DNA of 64,000 nt from an uncultured Saprospiraceae bacterium (GTDB taxonomy: Bacteria > Bacteroidota > Bacteroidia > Chitinophagales > Saprospiraceae). The first letter of the stretch is position 1, and the number at the start of each line of letters is the position of its first letter. The notes under the pieces are model-generated. The model worked only from the letters and a program-made list of their open reading frames with translations, was not told the DNA's origin and ran no database searches. The position numbers and the translations under genes were made by a program. The stretch covers positions 88,400-152,399 of the forward strand of contig CALLWB010000068.1 in NCBI GenBank assembly GCA_938016265.1, given 5' to 3'. Of this stretch, positions 45,738 through 55,083 are shown in pieces.

Positions 45738-47048
45738 TTAAACGACATACACCCGGACTTTCTTTTTCTTCAGACGGGTATTGTTAACAATAGGAAGTAG
45801 CTTTTGTACTTTAGATGTTTGTACGGCCGCGAAGGCGCAGTCTTGCTTAAGTTCGATAACCCCCAATTCTTCCTTGTTGAGGTTGGCCTGTTTGAAAAAC
45901 AAACCAGCAATATCGCCTTTAGATATTTTGTCTCTTCGTCCACCGGAGATAAACAATGTCGTCCAACCTGAAGGAGCTGGCGCCGTCTTTTCTGCCAAGT
46001 CCTCCACCTCCAAATCCCCGATAAATTCTGGCAAATCCTCCTCTGCCCAGTGTAAAACATAAGCGGTTCCTTCCTGGTGCATTCTTGCCGTTCTTCCATT
46101 TCTATGGGTGAACTCTTCAGGCCGATGAGGCAGATGGTAGTGAATAATAAATTTTATTTCTGGGACATCAATTCCTCTAGCAGCAAGATCCGTCGCTAGT
46201 AGTAGTTGGTGTGTTCCGTTTCTGAATTTTATCAACGACCGCTCTCTGTCTTTTTGTTCCATACCCCCATAAAAACAACCGTGATTGATATTTTGTTCTG
46301 TAAGATAGTCACTCACCCGTTGGATGGAAGCCTTAAAATTACAGAAGACAATTCCTGGTTGATTCCCCAAATGGCAGATGGCCTTACCAAGCGTTTCCAA
46401 CTTGTCTTTAGAAGGAGAAACGATAGATTTTAGCGTCAGTTGAGAAGACAGCTCATCAAGGTAGTTGATTTCTACAGGCGAACTAACTTCTACAAACGCT
46501 GGAATCTCCAAACCGTTGGTGGCGGAGGTCAGAATTTTCTTTTGTACTGATTTTAAATTGCAAATTATTTCTTGCATCTCTTCTTCGAAGCCAACTTCTA
46601 GCGCTTTGTCAAATTCGTCAAGAACAAGTGTCGTGATATACTCGGTTGTAAAGGTCTCTCTTCTGATATGATCTGCTACTCTGCCAGGTGTTCCGATCAA
46701 GATGGCTGGTCTGCGGTTTAAGTCCTGTTTGTCCTTTGCAACTCGCCGACCACCATAGACCGCATTTGCCTTGTAGCCAGTACCCATTTCCCGAATCACT
46801 TGTTCTATTTGAATGGCCAATTCCCGGGAAGGGACTAAGATAATGGCTTGTACTTCCTGAATCTTAGGTTGTAATTCCGCAATAATTGGGAGTAGAAATG
46901 CTAATGTTTTTCCTGTTCCTGTAGGAGAAAGGATCATCACTTCATTGCTTGCATGGATCGCTGATTTAGCTTCTTCCTGCATAGGATTAAGTTGATCGAT
47001 CTTTAACTTTCGTAGTATTTCTTCCTGATTTTTGTAGATACCTGACAT
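45738..47048 (-). CDS. DEAD-box RNA helicase with DbpA-type RNA-binding tail
   Basis: 436 residues. Q-motif region LKIDQLNPMQEEA, motif I SPTGTGKT, motif Ia VPSRELA, GTPGRV, motif II LDEFDKAL (DEFD instead of DEAD), motif III SAT, then the second RecA lobe with ATDLAARGIDVPEI and HRNGRTARM. The final ~75 residues (TTLFISGGRRDKISKGDIAG, FAAVQTSKVQKLL) match the DbpA RRM that binds 23S rRNA hairpin 92. A role in large-subunit assembly is likely. The DEFD variant is, to my memory, common in this Bacteroidota subfamily. Confidence 0.9.
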   Translation of the reverse strand: MSGIYKNQEEILRKLKIDQLNPMQEEAKSAIHASNEVMILSPTGTGKTLAFLLPIIAELQPKIQEVQAIILVPSRELAIQIEQVIREMGTGYKANAVYGGRRVAKDKQDLNRRPAILIGTPGRVADHIRRETFTTEYITTLVLDEFDKALEVGFEEEMQEIICNLKSVQKKILTSATNGLEIPAFVEVSSPVEINYLDELSSQLTLKSIVSPSKDKLETLGKAICHLGNQPGIVFCNFKASIQRVSDYLTEQNINHGCFYGGMEQKDRERSLIKFRNGTHQLLLATDLAARGIDVPEIKFIIHYHLPHRPEEFTHRNGRTARMHQEGTAYVLHWAEEDLPEFIGDLEVEDLAEKTAPAPSGWTTLFISGGRRDKISKGDIAGLFFKQANLNKEELGVIELKQDCAFAAVQTSKVQKLLPIVNNTRLKKKKVRVYVV

Positions 47049-47228
47049 TCAGCAAAGGTAATAGGAATTATTGATTTGTCTGAAGTAAATATTTATACAA
47101 AGCGCATTCCCATTCAAGAAAAAAAATGAAAATAATTTCAAATAATTGATAACAAATTTATTTCAGCTACGACATTATCATTAAGGGGTTTCTGTATATT
47201 TAGTTAATTACTCAACAAAACCAGCACT

Positions 47229-49874
47229 ATGAAAAAGATTTTACTTTTAGTTGGAGCATTAGGTTTATTTTTGAATGTTTATGCTCAAAACACCGGTATT
47301 GGGACCACCAATCCTACAAATACCTTACATGTTGTTTCGCCAAATGCAGGTATCGAACCTTTGCGGGTACAGGGCATGCAAAATGGTTTTTACAATGATA
47401 CTACCTTTTTAATTCAAGATAATACAGGGCTGGACAATGGCATGATACGAACGATGTCATTAACTAGATTAAGAAGTTTAATCTCCACAGGAACTCCAGG
47501 AGGCGGTGGTCAAGATATCGATGCGGGAGATGGTCTTATTTATGATAATTCTACCAACCCCATCACCATGCACATTTTAGCCAACAATGGTTTATCTGTG
47601 AGTAGTCTGGAGGATAGAGTCCAGCTAGGAGGCCCCTTGACAAAAACCACCTTAATTTCCCACGGCCCATTTTCTTTAAATTATGACTTAACAGGAACTG
47701 GAGATTTTACGATTCGAGACAACGGGTTGATTCAATTCGGTGTTTTTGATAATGGTAATGTAGGAATTGGGGGAACAAACACTCCTGCAAAACTAAGCGT
47801 CACTGGAAACTCCAATTTCTCAGATGATCTGACCTTAAAATTTGGTACCGTCAACGGGATAGACCTTGTCCGTATCTATGACGTCAGCGATGATGGGGTA
47901 ATTGATGTATCCAGAGGCGGGATTGTAGTAAATAAAATAAATGGTAGTGGAAATTCATTCTTCAATGCCGGCAACTTCGGGATTGGCACCTCTGCTCCAC
48001 AACAAAAATTGCACGTGGTCGGTAGAACACGGATCAGCACGCTTTCCGGCCCAGGTATCAGAATGGTGACGGCAGATGCCAATGGAGACCTCGCTACTCA
48101 AGTTATCCCAAATGTAGCGATAGACACTGATGATCAACAAGTAATGGATTTTAGCCTGGCGGGCAATATTTTGACCCTACAACTTCAGGATGATTTGAGT
48201 GGAGCACACAGTGTAAACTTATCTGGCCTTGGAGGAAGCGGTGGAATTCAAGGTGTTGATGCAGGTCTTGGACTAATAGGAGGCGGAAGTGCTGGTACTC
48301 CAATCATCCACGCTTCTGTAGATAATGGATTGTCAATTGATGCAAGTGAGGATAAGATTCGCCTGGGAGGGCAATTATTAAAACATACCTCTATAAATCA
48401 AGGGGGATATTCAATGATTTATAATATTCAAAATTCAGGAAATTTTGAAATCAGAAACAACGTATCTACCTTTTTCTTCGCTAGGAATAATGGACGAATT
48501 GGTATTGGAACAACGGCTCCTGCGCACCAACTGCACGCAACAGGGAATATGAGGATCGATGGGAGACAACTATATTTTGGAGCTGTACAACGACTAATCG
48601 GTGACAATGGGACAAACTTAGACTTCCGGTCGAATCATAGTAATTTTGTCGAGTTTGCCTTAAATGATAAGGAAAACACAAGATATGGTGCATTTCATGG
48701 TGAATTTGATGGCAGTAAAATCGGAATAACGGATGGCGATGGCAATTGGTCTATCGAAATCACAAAAGATGAGCAAACAAGCTACATGATCAATGGAATC
48801 GAGAAATACCGGATGACTCCTCGAGCGTTAGAGTTTATCAATTTTTCTGATAATGTATCTATTGGTATTTCTGCATTAAATACTAATGGCTCAGGTCATT
48901 CCAATGTGGCTGTTGGTCGGTCAGCAATGAACAAAAACACGACAGGGTACTGGAATGTTGGAGTAGGAAGAGAGGCCTTGTTCAACAATACAACAGGCTA
49001 CTACAATTTGGGAGTAGGTGTCTATGCTCTAGGAGCAAACACCACAGGAAATGGTAATGTTGGAGTAGGAAGTGTAAATGCTCTCACTGCCAATACCTCA
49101 GGGGATTGGAACACTGCTTTTGGTACGGGCAGTTTGTCGGATAACACCACGGGCAATTTTAATGTTGGGTTGGGCTATAATGCTGGTGATGAAACGACAA
49201 CGACTAGCGACAATACCTCGGTTGGAGCATTTGCCGGTAGACAACTAAGAGGAACTGCCAATACCTCTATAGGAACAAATAGCGGCTATACCGTCGGTAC
49301 AACAATTGTAAACTATAGTTACTCCACTGCACTAGGCGGATATACCAATGTTACTGCAAGCGATCAGGCAAGGATAGGAACTGTTTTTACGAACTCAATT
49401 GGCGGTTACCGTGCTTGGTCAAACCTGTCTGACGGTCGATTCAAATCTAATATTTTGGAGAATGTTCCAGGGTTGGATTTTATCTTGGAATTGCGCCCTG
49501 TAACTTACCAACTGAATACGGATGAACTGAATCAATATTTTGGCTATTCAGAAATATTTAAAGAAAAGCCTGAAGTACTACAAAAAATAGCGAATCGTGG
49601 GAAAGGACTAGAGACCGGATTTATCGCCCAAGAAGTAGAAAGATCTGCACAGAACCTAGGCTATAGCTTCAACGGAGTAGACGCTCCTCAAAATGAGAAC
49701 GATCATTATAGCTTACGGTATTCTATGTTTACGGTACCTTTAGTGAAAGCAGTGCAAGAACAACAAGAAATCATCACGACGCAAGAAAAAGAAATCACAA
49801 CATTGAAGTCTGAAAACGAAGACATCAAAGCACGGTTGGCAAAGCTGGAGGCGCTGATGTTGGGCAATCAATAA
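47229..49874 (+). CDS. Secreted tail-fibre-like protein with S74 chaperone domain
   Basis: An 881-residue exported protein. Signal peptide 1-20. NTGIGTTNPTNTLHV is the usual N-terminus of these proteins. Residues ~590-700 are YadA-head-like Gly/Asn repeats (SNVAVGRSAMNKNTTGYWNV, GVGREALFNNTTGYYNLGVG). The C-terminal intramolecular chaperone of endosialidase (peptidase S74) begins near 730 with SDGRFKSNI; Ser734 and Lys739 correspond to the residues needed for self-cleavage. A coiled coil closes the protein (EITTLKSENEDIKARLAKLE). It probably forms a trimer, is exported, and releases its chaperone tail. No T9SS sorting domain is present. Confidence 0.87.
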   Translation: MKKILLLVGALGLFLNVYAQNTGIGTTNPTNTLHVVSPNAGIEPLRVQGMQNGFYNDTTFLIQDNTGLDNGMIRTMSLTRLRSLISTGTPGGGGQDIDAGDGLIYDNSTNPITMHILANNGLSVSSLEDRVQLGGPLTKTTLISHGPFSLNYDLTGTGDFTIRDNGLIQFGVFDNGNVGIGGTNTPAKLSVTGNSNFSDDLTLKFGTVNGIDLVRIYDVSDDGVIDVSRGGIVVNKINGSGNSFFNAGNFGIGTSAPQQKLHVVGRTRISTLSGPGIRMVTADANGDLATQVIPNVAIDTDDQQVMDFSLAGNILTLQLQDDLSGAHSVNLSGLGGSGGIQGVDAGLGLIGGGSAGTPIIHASVDNGLSIDASEDKIRLGGQLLKHTSINQGGYSMIYNIQNSGNFEIRNNVSTFFFARNNGRIGIGTTAPAHQLHATGNMRIDGRQLYFGAVQRLIGDNGTNLDFRSNHSNFVEFALNDKENTRYGAFHGEFDGSKIGITDGDGNWSIEITKDEQTSYMINGIEKYRMTPRALEFINFSDNVSIGISALNTNGSGHSNVAVGRSAMNKNTTGYWNVGVGREALFNNTTGYYNLGVGVYALGANTTGNGNVGVGSVNALTANTSGDWNTAFGTGSLSDNTTGNFNVGLGYNAGDETTTTSDNTSVGAFAGRQLRGTANTSIGTNSGYTVGTTIVNYSYSTALGGYTNVTASDQARIGTVFTNSIGGYRAWSNLSDGRFKSNILENVPGLDFILELRPVTYQLNTDELNQYFGYSEIFKEKPEVLQKIANRGKGLETGFIAQEVERSAQNLGYSFNGVDAPQNENDHYSLRYSMFTVPLVKAVQEQQEIITTQEKEITTLKSENEDIKARLAKLEALMLGNQ

Positions 49875-49994
49875 ATCTTTTTTGGGAGATTCCTTCTCGA
49901 TCTCGAAGAGCTTTAAACGACAGTTTAAAAAGGGAAGGACCCGCAACGGCAGCAACATCCAGTGAGATTTTAATGGGAATGGTAGGCCGAACTG

Positions 49995-50393
49995 CTATTC
50001 CCATTTTTGATTTAATCCCATCGAGTAACTGATCTCGACCGTAATCCAACTGTAAGTGACTAAAATTGAAAGGAATATTCCAGCTATCAATAAAAATAGC
50101 CTCGTATTTTTTCCTAGATTGAAACTTGGGAAGTAGTACTTGATCCAGAGTTCTATCCCCCAACCAATGGTATAAAAGGCGTTCGCAACAGAATTGTAGA
50201 GGATGCAATAAAATATTGCAAGCGGAATGCCCATATTAAGTGTTCCTCTCCAATTGGCAACCAGGACCATTATCTCGACAACAATCAAAATCAAATTGTA
50301 AGACAGGCGTTTGCTCTCCCACCACTTGATCAAGTGGGTAACGTTTTCATTGTTCAAGGAAAGACCAATGTCTAGTATCTCTTCTTTTTCCAT
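49995..50393 (-). CDS. Small membrane protein, unknown
   Basis: 132 residues from ATG 50393 (MEKEEILDIGLSLNNENVTH). A short soluble N-terminus with KWWESKRLSYN precedes four hydrophobic segments, the last two around YTIGWGIELWIKYYF and LFLLIAGIFLSILVTYSWIT. This resembles 2TM-type small proteins of Bacteroidota but I cannot assign a family. The frame is open much further upstream, across the DUF1272 gene in another frame; that extension is rejected. It lies 26 bp after the DUF1272 gene. Confidence 0.65.
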   Translation of the reverse strand: MEKEEILDIGLSLNNENVTHLIKWWESKRLSYNLILIVVEIMVLVANWRGTLNMGIPLAIFYCILYNSVANAFYTIGWGIELWIKYYFPSFNLGKNTRLFLLIAGIFLSILVTYSWITVEISYSMGLNQKWE

Positions 50394-50419
50394 GATTGAA
50401 GTGGTTTTTAGTGAAAAAA

Positions 50420-50707
50420 TTAGCGGTCGGCTGGTCGGATGTCTTTGTACCTGGCAAGATATTCTTCGTGTTGTTTGGCTTTGAATAGTTTCACATTGGA
50501 GACTTGGGAGGCTGGATATTTGATCAACTCTTCTTTTGGGCGGACGGGTCTGGACACAAAACCGCCTCCACAGTTTGGACAGACGTTCTGAAATTCCTCT
50601 ACACAATCCATGCAAAAGGTACATTCATAGGTACAGATCATTGCTTCTTCGCTGTTGGGAGGAAGTTGTGTACCACATTTTTCGCAGTTTGGATGGAGTT
50701 CTAGCAT
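50420..50707 (-). CDS. DUF1272 zinc-binding protein
   Basis: 95 residues. MLELHPNCEKCGTQLPPNSE followed by ICTYECTFCMDCVEEFQNVC and PNCGGGFVSRPVRP is the full DUF1272 pattern, with four CxxC-like pairs able to hold two zinc ions. The Lys-rich C-terminal ~35 residues are extra. The molecular role of this small cytoplasmic family is unknown. It probably shares a transcript with the membrane protein downstream. Confidence 0.85.
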   Translation of the reverse strand: MLELHPNCEKCGTQLPPNSEEAMICTYECTFCMDCVEEFQNVCPNCGGGFVSRPVRPKEELIKYPASQVSNVKLFKAKQHEEYLARYKDIRPADR

Positions 50708-51042
50708 TTGTAATTTGGTTAATCGTTAATAGTATTGCTAAATTTAATATTTTTAATGGGAATAATTTCCATGTAAATGAAGACGTCCGTTTTAAAACCG
50801 ACAAAAATTTGTTCCTGCAGGAATAATAAATTTTTAGTATTTTTGTTATTCCATAAAGAAGAATCGGTCATCCGAATTGATGATATGATCTTCACTCTTC
50901 CATAAATAAAGAACAACAAGGTTTTAAGTGAAAATTTACTTGAACACCTCAACGAGATAATCCGTTGATTATTTTTAATTGAGGATATAAATTTGTTCTT
51001 ATCCTCCGCTTTTTTTCCATTATTTTATTTGAATTAATTTTT
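50708..51042. other. Divergent intergenic region with a -7 element
   Basis: AT-rich. TATTTTTG at 50838-50845 fits TAnnTTTG and could drive the OmpA lipoprotein with a ~190-nt leader. A 12-bp palindrome (TTCCTGCAGGAA) lies at about 50811-50822, upstream of it, and could be an operator. No gene is seen. Confidence 0.4.
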
Positions 51043-52149
51043 ATGAATACTAAATATGTTTTAGTCCTGTTCTTATTGGGTTTGTTTGTTTCTTGTGTCC
51101 CCCACAGAAAGTTTGAAGACTTGCAGAAAGAAGCCGACACCACTAGCTCCCAACTCCGCGAATGCAAACAAGAACTAGCTGACAGCAAAACAGGAAGCGG
51201 CAACCGCCTAGACGAAATAAAAGACCTCCGAAAACAAGTCAAAGAACTGCAAAATGACACCACTATCCGTGGTGAACGATACCGCAGCATCCAACGCCTC
51301 AACAGAGAGATGGAGCGCCTCTGCGAACAAATCAGAAAACAAAATGAGCTGCTCGTCTCCAGCTCCACCTCCGACAAAAAAGCGATCACGGAAGAACTTT
51401 CCGTCACACAGTCTGAACTCAACAAAAGAGAACAAGAACTCATTCGCAAAGAAAAAGAATTGATGCTGATGAATGCAGACCTGAAAGCACAGGAACTCAG
51501 CAACTCCCAGTTGCAAGCAAATTTGCAGCAGTCACAAGTAGACCTGCAACAGCGAGAAGGAGTCGCCAATCAGTTGCAAGGAGAAATTCAAATACGAGAA
51601 GCCAAAGTCAAAAAACTAGAACAGGATTTAGCCTCCAGAGAAAACAGAGTCAACGAACTCGAACGAGCGATCAGTGCCCAAAAACAACAAGCAACCGACC
51701 TTCGCAACAAGTTAAATACGGCCTTATTAAGTTACAACTCATCGGAGCTTTCTGTAGAGCAGCGGGATGGCAAAGTGTACGTCTCTTTGAGCCAGGATTT
51801 GTTGTTTGCTACAGGCAGTAAAACAATAGATGGGAAGGGGAAATCTGCGCTTCGGTCATTAGCTGGTGTTCTCAACAAAAATCCAGATACCGAAATCACG
51901 ATCGAAGGACACACCGATGATGTTGGAGAAGCCAAAAGCAACTGGAACCTCAGCGTCCTTCGCGCCACCTCCGTCGTCAATGAACTGACCACCAATGGTG
52001 TTAACCCGACCAGAATTGTTGCTTCTGGGAGAGGAGAACATCACCCTGTCTCGCAAAATACAACCACAGTTGGAAAGGCACAAAACCGGAGGACGGAAAT
52101 TATTTTGTCTCCAAAACTAGATCGACTTTACCAGATTATTAATTATTAG
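51043..52149 (+). CDS. OmpA-family lipoprotein with long coiled coil
   Basis: 368 residues. The signal peptide ends in the lipobox GLFVSC (Cys18), so it is anchored to a membrane. Residues ~25-220 are a continuous charged helix with heptads (LQKEADTTSSQLRECKQELA ... LASRENRVNELERAISAQ). Residues ~245-365 are an OmpA/MotB peptidoglycan-binding domain: LLFATGSKTIDGKGKSALRS, EGHTDDVG and NLSVLRATSVVNEL. The protein probably spans the periplasm and ties the outer membrane to the cell wall. Confidence 0.9.
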   Translation: MNTKYVLVLFLLGLFVSCVPHRKFEDLQKEADTTSSQLRECKQELADSKTGSGNRLDEIKDLRKQVKELQNDTTIRGERYRSIQRLNREMERLCEQIRKQNELLVSSSTSDKKAITEELSVTQSELNKREQELIRKEKELMLMNADLKAQELSNSQLQANLQQSQVDLQQREGVANQLQGEIQIREAKVKKLEQDLASRENRVNELERAISAQKQQATDLRNKLNTALLSYNSSELSVEQRDGKVYVSLSQDLLFATGSKTIDGKGKSALRSLAGVLNKNPDTEITIEGHTDDVGEAKSNWNLSVLRATSVVNELTTNGVNPTRIVASGRGEHHPVSQNTTTVGKAQNRRTEIILSPKLDRLYQIINY

Positions 52150-52476
52150 TTGCTCGGTCAGCAACTGATTAGCAAGGTAAACAACTAGTTTAGCACGCTA
52201 CGGTATATTATTGAACCACAAAATTTAACACCATTTCAACGCCTGTATGAAAATACACTTTGGATTGATTGGGGCACTCCAATTGGCAATGCCCAAGATT
52301 TCCAACAAAGAAAGCTTGCGTTGGAAGGCTTAGTCCTATTCTCATAAATTATTCCTTTTCTCGCTTCTCACGTGCCACCTCTTTGTCTTAACAAAGTAGT
52401 CTACCCCCCATTCAAGAACCGCAAGAAAAAGCTTCTACGAAACCAACAAAATTCACTATTTTGCAAAGAAAAAAAC
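52150..52476. other. Intergenic region without a recognised feature
   Basis: The amidohydrolase frame stays open upstream to 52372, but that part is not conserved-looking. A 28-codon frame near 52246 has no support. No terminator was found after the OmpA gene. Confidence 0.35.
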
Positions 52477-53661
52477 ATGCGAAAAATAAGTGCAGACAAG
52501 GTGTATCCTGTCATTGGGCAGACGATAGAAAATGGCGTTTTGGTGATTGACAATGAGGGGAAAATTTTGGAAGTTGGTAAAAGAGCAGACTACAAGGAGG
52601 ACGAACTGGAAATCTATCAGGGAATTCTGGTACCTGGGTTTGTGAACACGCATTGCCATTTGGAGCTGTCTCATATGAAGGGAAAAATACAAAGTGGTAC
52701 TGGGCTGATTCCATTTATCTCGAATGTTGTAAAACACCGGAAGGTACCACAAGAGGAAATAATGGAAGCTATTGCGCTCGCGGATGAAGAGATGTATAAT
52801 GAAGGAATTGTTGCAGTTGGAGACATCTCCAATCAAAAAGACACGTTTGAGGTCAAGCAGAAAAGCAAAATGCGGTATTACACTTTTGTAGAAATGTTCG
52901 ATTTTTTGCAAGACGAAAAAGCCCAGGAAGCCTTCGACGGATACAAGGAAGTCTATGATAGCTTGGAAGAAGCCTCTCACCTAAAGAAAAGCTGTGTCCC
53001 ACATGCACCATATAGTGTTTCTACTTCTTTGTTTAGAAAAATCAATGATATCAATGGAGTTGGCAACAAAACCGTGAGCATTCACAATCAGGAAACGCCT
53101 CCAGAAAACGACTTGTTTCTGAAAAAGACAGGCGACTTTCTTTCCTTTTATAGCAATTTTGGGATTTCATTGGACGGATTCGAATCTACCCGTCGCCCAT
53201 CTATCCATTACGCACTGGCAAACATGAACCCAGGTTGCAGGACTATTTTTGTTCATAATACGCTTTCAACTGCTGCTGACATTCGATTTGCTCATGCCTG
53301 GAGTGGCAAAGTCTATTGGGCTACTTGCCCAAATGCCAATCTGTATATTGAAAATCGGCTTCCTGATTATAGTGCATTTTTAGACAATAATGCAAAAATG
53401 ACCATTGGCACGGACAGCCTGACCTCCAATTGGCAATTGAGTATTCTGGAAGAAATGAAAACAATACTCAAATACCAGTCATTCCTCACCTTTGAATCTG
53501 TTTTGGAGTGGGCAACCCTAAATGGAGCGAAAGCTCTTGGTTTTGATAAAGAACTTGGTAGTTTTTCAATCGGCAAAACACCAGGAATTAACCTATTAAT
53601 TCGCGAACAGGGTAGGGAAGAATTTTCTATAAACCATACAAAAGTCCAAAGGCTCGCATAA
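52477..53661 (+). CDS. Amidohydrolase (aminodeoxyfutalosine deaminase-like)
   Basis: A 394-residue metal-dependent hydrolase of the SsnA/MtaD group (COG0402). [17 protein letters not shown] carries the first two metal His. VPHAPYSVS and [14 protein letters not shown] supply later ligands, and [13 protein letters not shown] the catalytic Asp. The TIM barrel is flanked by the small N-terminal beta domain ([12 protein letters not shown]). Family members deaminate adenosine-type substrates, including aminodeoxyfutalosine in menaquinone synthesis; the exact substrate is open. ATG 52477 ([14 protein letters not shown]) is the conserved start, not the earlier ATG 52372. Confidence 0.82.
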   Translation: MRKISADKVYPVIGQTIENGVLVIDNEGKILEVGKRADYKEDELEIYQGILVPGFVNTHCHLELSHMKGKIQSGTGLIPFISNVVKHRKVPQEEIMEAIALADEEMYNEGIVAVGDISNQKDTFEVKQKSKMRYYTFVEMFDFLQDEKAQEAFDGYKEVYDSLEEASHLKKSCVPHAPYSVSTSLFRKINDINGVGNKTVSIHNQETPPENDLFLKKTGDFLSFYSNFGISLDGFESTRRPSIHYALANMNPGCRTIFVHNTLSTAADIRFAHAWSGKVYWATCPNANLYIENRLPDYSAFLDNNAKMTIGTDSLTSNWQLSILEEMKTILKYQSFLTFESVLEWATLNGAKALGFDKELGSFSIGKTPGINLLIREQGREEFSINHTKVQRLA

Positions 53662-53982
53662 AAACAAAGCAATTCGCTGTTTTGTGACATTGAAAATTGT
53701 CATTTTGGGCGTTTTTTAGATTGTTTGATATAATTTCGTATTGAATTTATCAGATAAGGAAAATTATTTTTCATTAACTTTTCTATCCTAAAAAATACGT
53801 TTTTCCTAGCAAAAACAATGCTTTCAAATTATTTTGTTGCTTTTATTGAGTCACACATATTTTTTACAAAATTGTCACAACTTTCTATTCACAGCACTAG
53901 CAAAAACAACTGTATTTATAGAAAATTAAATTTTATTGCCTGTTACTAGCTCCTGCCGAATTGCAATTATTTTTTTATTAGC
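53662..53982. other. Intergenic region after the amidohydrolase
   Basis: AT-rich, with no gene or clear terminator. Its right end carries the promoter of the next unit. Confidence 0.35.
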
Positions 53983-54013
53983 TTGCGTGACACCAAAAGA
54001 TGGTGTATATTTG
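53983..54013 (+). promoter_or_regulatory. Predicted -33/-7 promoter
   Basis: TTG at 53983-53985 and TATATTTG at 54006-54013, spaced by 20 bp, inside the 17-23 bp range of Bacteroidota promoters. It is the most complete promoter seen in the window. It drives a short unit that ends at the terminator at 54271-54304. Confidence 0.6.
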
Positions 54014-54085
54014 CCATGTGTCAAACAGAAAGCATCTTTGCTTTTTAAGAAATAGTTCTTTTTGGTTTAGATAGTGAATTTGGTT

Positions 54086-54205
54086 ATGCCGATATACCAA
54101 ATGAGTTTAGATTTATCGATAGATCAAGGTGAGACAACGAAAAACAAATGCCAGACTATTATTGTCAATTTATTGAAGTTTGCTTATATAATATGGTTTG
54201 GGTAA
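54086..54205 (+). CDS. Possible 39-residue protein in a short transcription unit
   Basis: The frame starts MPIYQMSLDLSIDQGETT and ends in a hydrophobic stretch IIVNLLKFAYIIWFG, like a small membrane peptide. The start codon sits in the loop region of a hairpin (TTTGGT ... ACCAAA, about 54079-54102), which could hide it. A second hairpin (AAAGCA/TGCTTT, about 54030-54045) lies upstream. The unit has its own promoter and terminator and is about 285 nt long. Equally it may be a structured non-coding RNA with a chance frame. Confidence 0.3.
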   Translation: MPIYQMSLDLSIDQGETTKNKCQTIIVNLLKFAYIIWFG

Positions 54206-54270
54206 CTAATAGGGTTTAAGCATTCTATATAACTTATCTGGCAACTAACCTTTGTCTTTTCGAAATCTTG

Positions 54271-54304
54271 AGAAGCCCTTCATTAATTTGGAGGGCTTCT
54301 TTTT
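54271..54304 (+). terminator. Intrinsic terminator of the short unit
   Basis: A 9-bp perfect stem (AGAAGCCCT with AGGGCTTCT), 12-nt loop, then a T-run. No large gene lies directly upstream on this strand, so it implies a short transcript. Confidence 0.87.
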
Positions 54305-54655
54305 ATTTATAGCCTTCAAAACTGACACTCCTGACAGTTTGACCTCCCTCGTTTCAGACAATTTGTCAAAAATGCAGACAATTTGGCCGAATTAATAAAA
54401 AATACGGCCTGTTTTTACAACAGAAAACTATAAAAACTATTTTAGTTTCCTAATTTTTATTCGCCAAAACAAAATGAAACAAAAGTAAATTCTGCAATTC
54501 CCCAAATACCAACAAAAAACATCTGTTTTGTATGGCAAACTGGCTTTTGGCACGCAATATCATTTAGCACAGTTGTTGTTAATAAGATACTGTTCACAAT
54601 TACAGAAAAGGGGCCGAACCCCGAATTTTATTTAAAATTTTAAAATACAGTTATT
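54305..54655. other. Intergenic region upstream of the phasin-like cluster
   Basis: A/T-rich, with a short direct repeat (CAGACAATTTG at about 54356 and 54381). No gene and no clear -7 element. The promoter of the first phasin-like gene must lie here. Confidence 0.35.
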
Positions 54656-54952
54656 ATGGAAGATCTATTTAAAAAAGTAATGTACACAGGAGTTGGACTA
54701 GTATCTACAACAGCAGAAAGAATTCAGACGAACATTGATGAATTAGTAAAGAAAGGTTCTCTTTCAGAAGAAGAAGGAAAAAAAGTAGTGGATGATTTGT
54801 ATGAGAATACAGAATCTAAGAAAGAAGAATTTGAAGGTAAATTAAAAGAATTGGTAGCAAACGCAGTTGCGGCTTTAAACCTACCAACGAAGTCCGATAT
54901 AGATACTTTAATGTCTAGAATTGAAGAGCTAGAAACTAAAGTTAAAAAATAA
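54656..54952 (+). CDS. Phasin-like protein 1
   Basis: 98 residues. It is wholly made of the phasin-type domain of the polyhydroxyalkanoate regulator family (COG3937 / PhaI-PhaF): MEDLFKKVMYTGVGLVSTTA, IDELVKKGSLSEEEGKKVV, then NLPTKSDIDTLMSRIEELE, which corresponds to the LGIPSKxDVxALxxxLExL zipper of Pseudomonas PhaI. Two long amphipathic helices are predicted. It is first of three tandem paralogues and is closed by its own terminator. In PHA producers such proteins coat granules; members in genomes without PHA have unknown roles. Confidence 0.8.
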   Translation: MEDLFKKVMYTGVGLVSTTAERIQTNIDELVKKGSLSEEEGKKVVDDLYENTESKKEEFEGKLKELVANAVAALNLPTKSDIDTLMSRIEELETKVKK

Positions 54953-54972
54953 GTCAGCTCCTGCTGATCTTG

Positions 54973-54998
54973 GCGGAAGCAATTTGCTTCCGCTTTTT
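54973..54998 (+). terminator. Intrinsic terminator after phasin-like gene 1
   Basis: Perfect 8-bp stem GCGGAAGC / GCTTCCGC, 5-nt loop and TTTTT. It separates gene 1 from gene 2, so the paralogues are not a simple operon. Confidence 0.9.
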
Positions 54999-55083
54999 AT
55001 TTCTAAAACCGAATTGTATCACATAAACTTGGAGTAAGGCTCAAATCAGTCAATTATTCCAGCCAGTTAAAAAAAGTTATATC

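Noticed and set aside
50394..50624. N-terminal extension of the small membrane protein across the DUF1272 gene
   Set aside because: DUF1272 is a strong match in the other frame. The extension is Arg/Ser/Gln-rich and uncharacteristic, and the ATG at 50393 gives a normal start.
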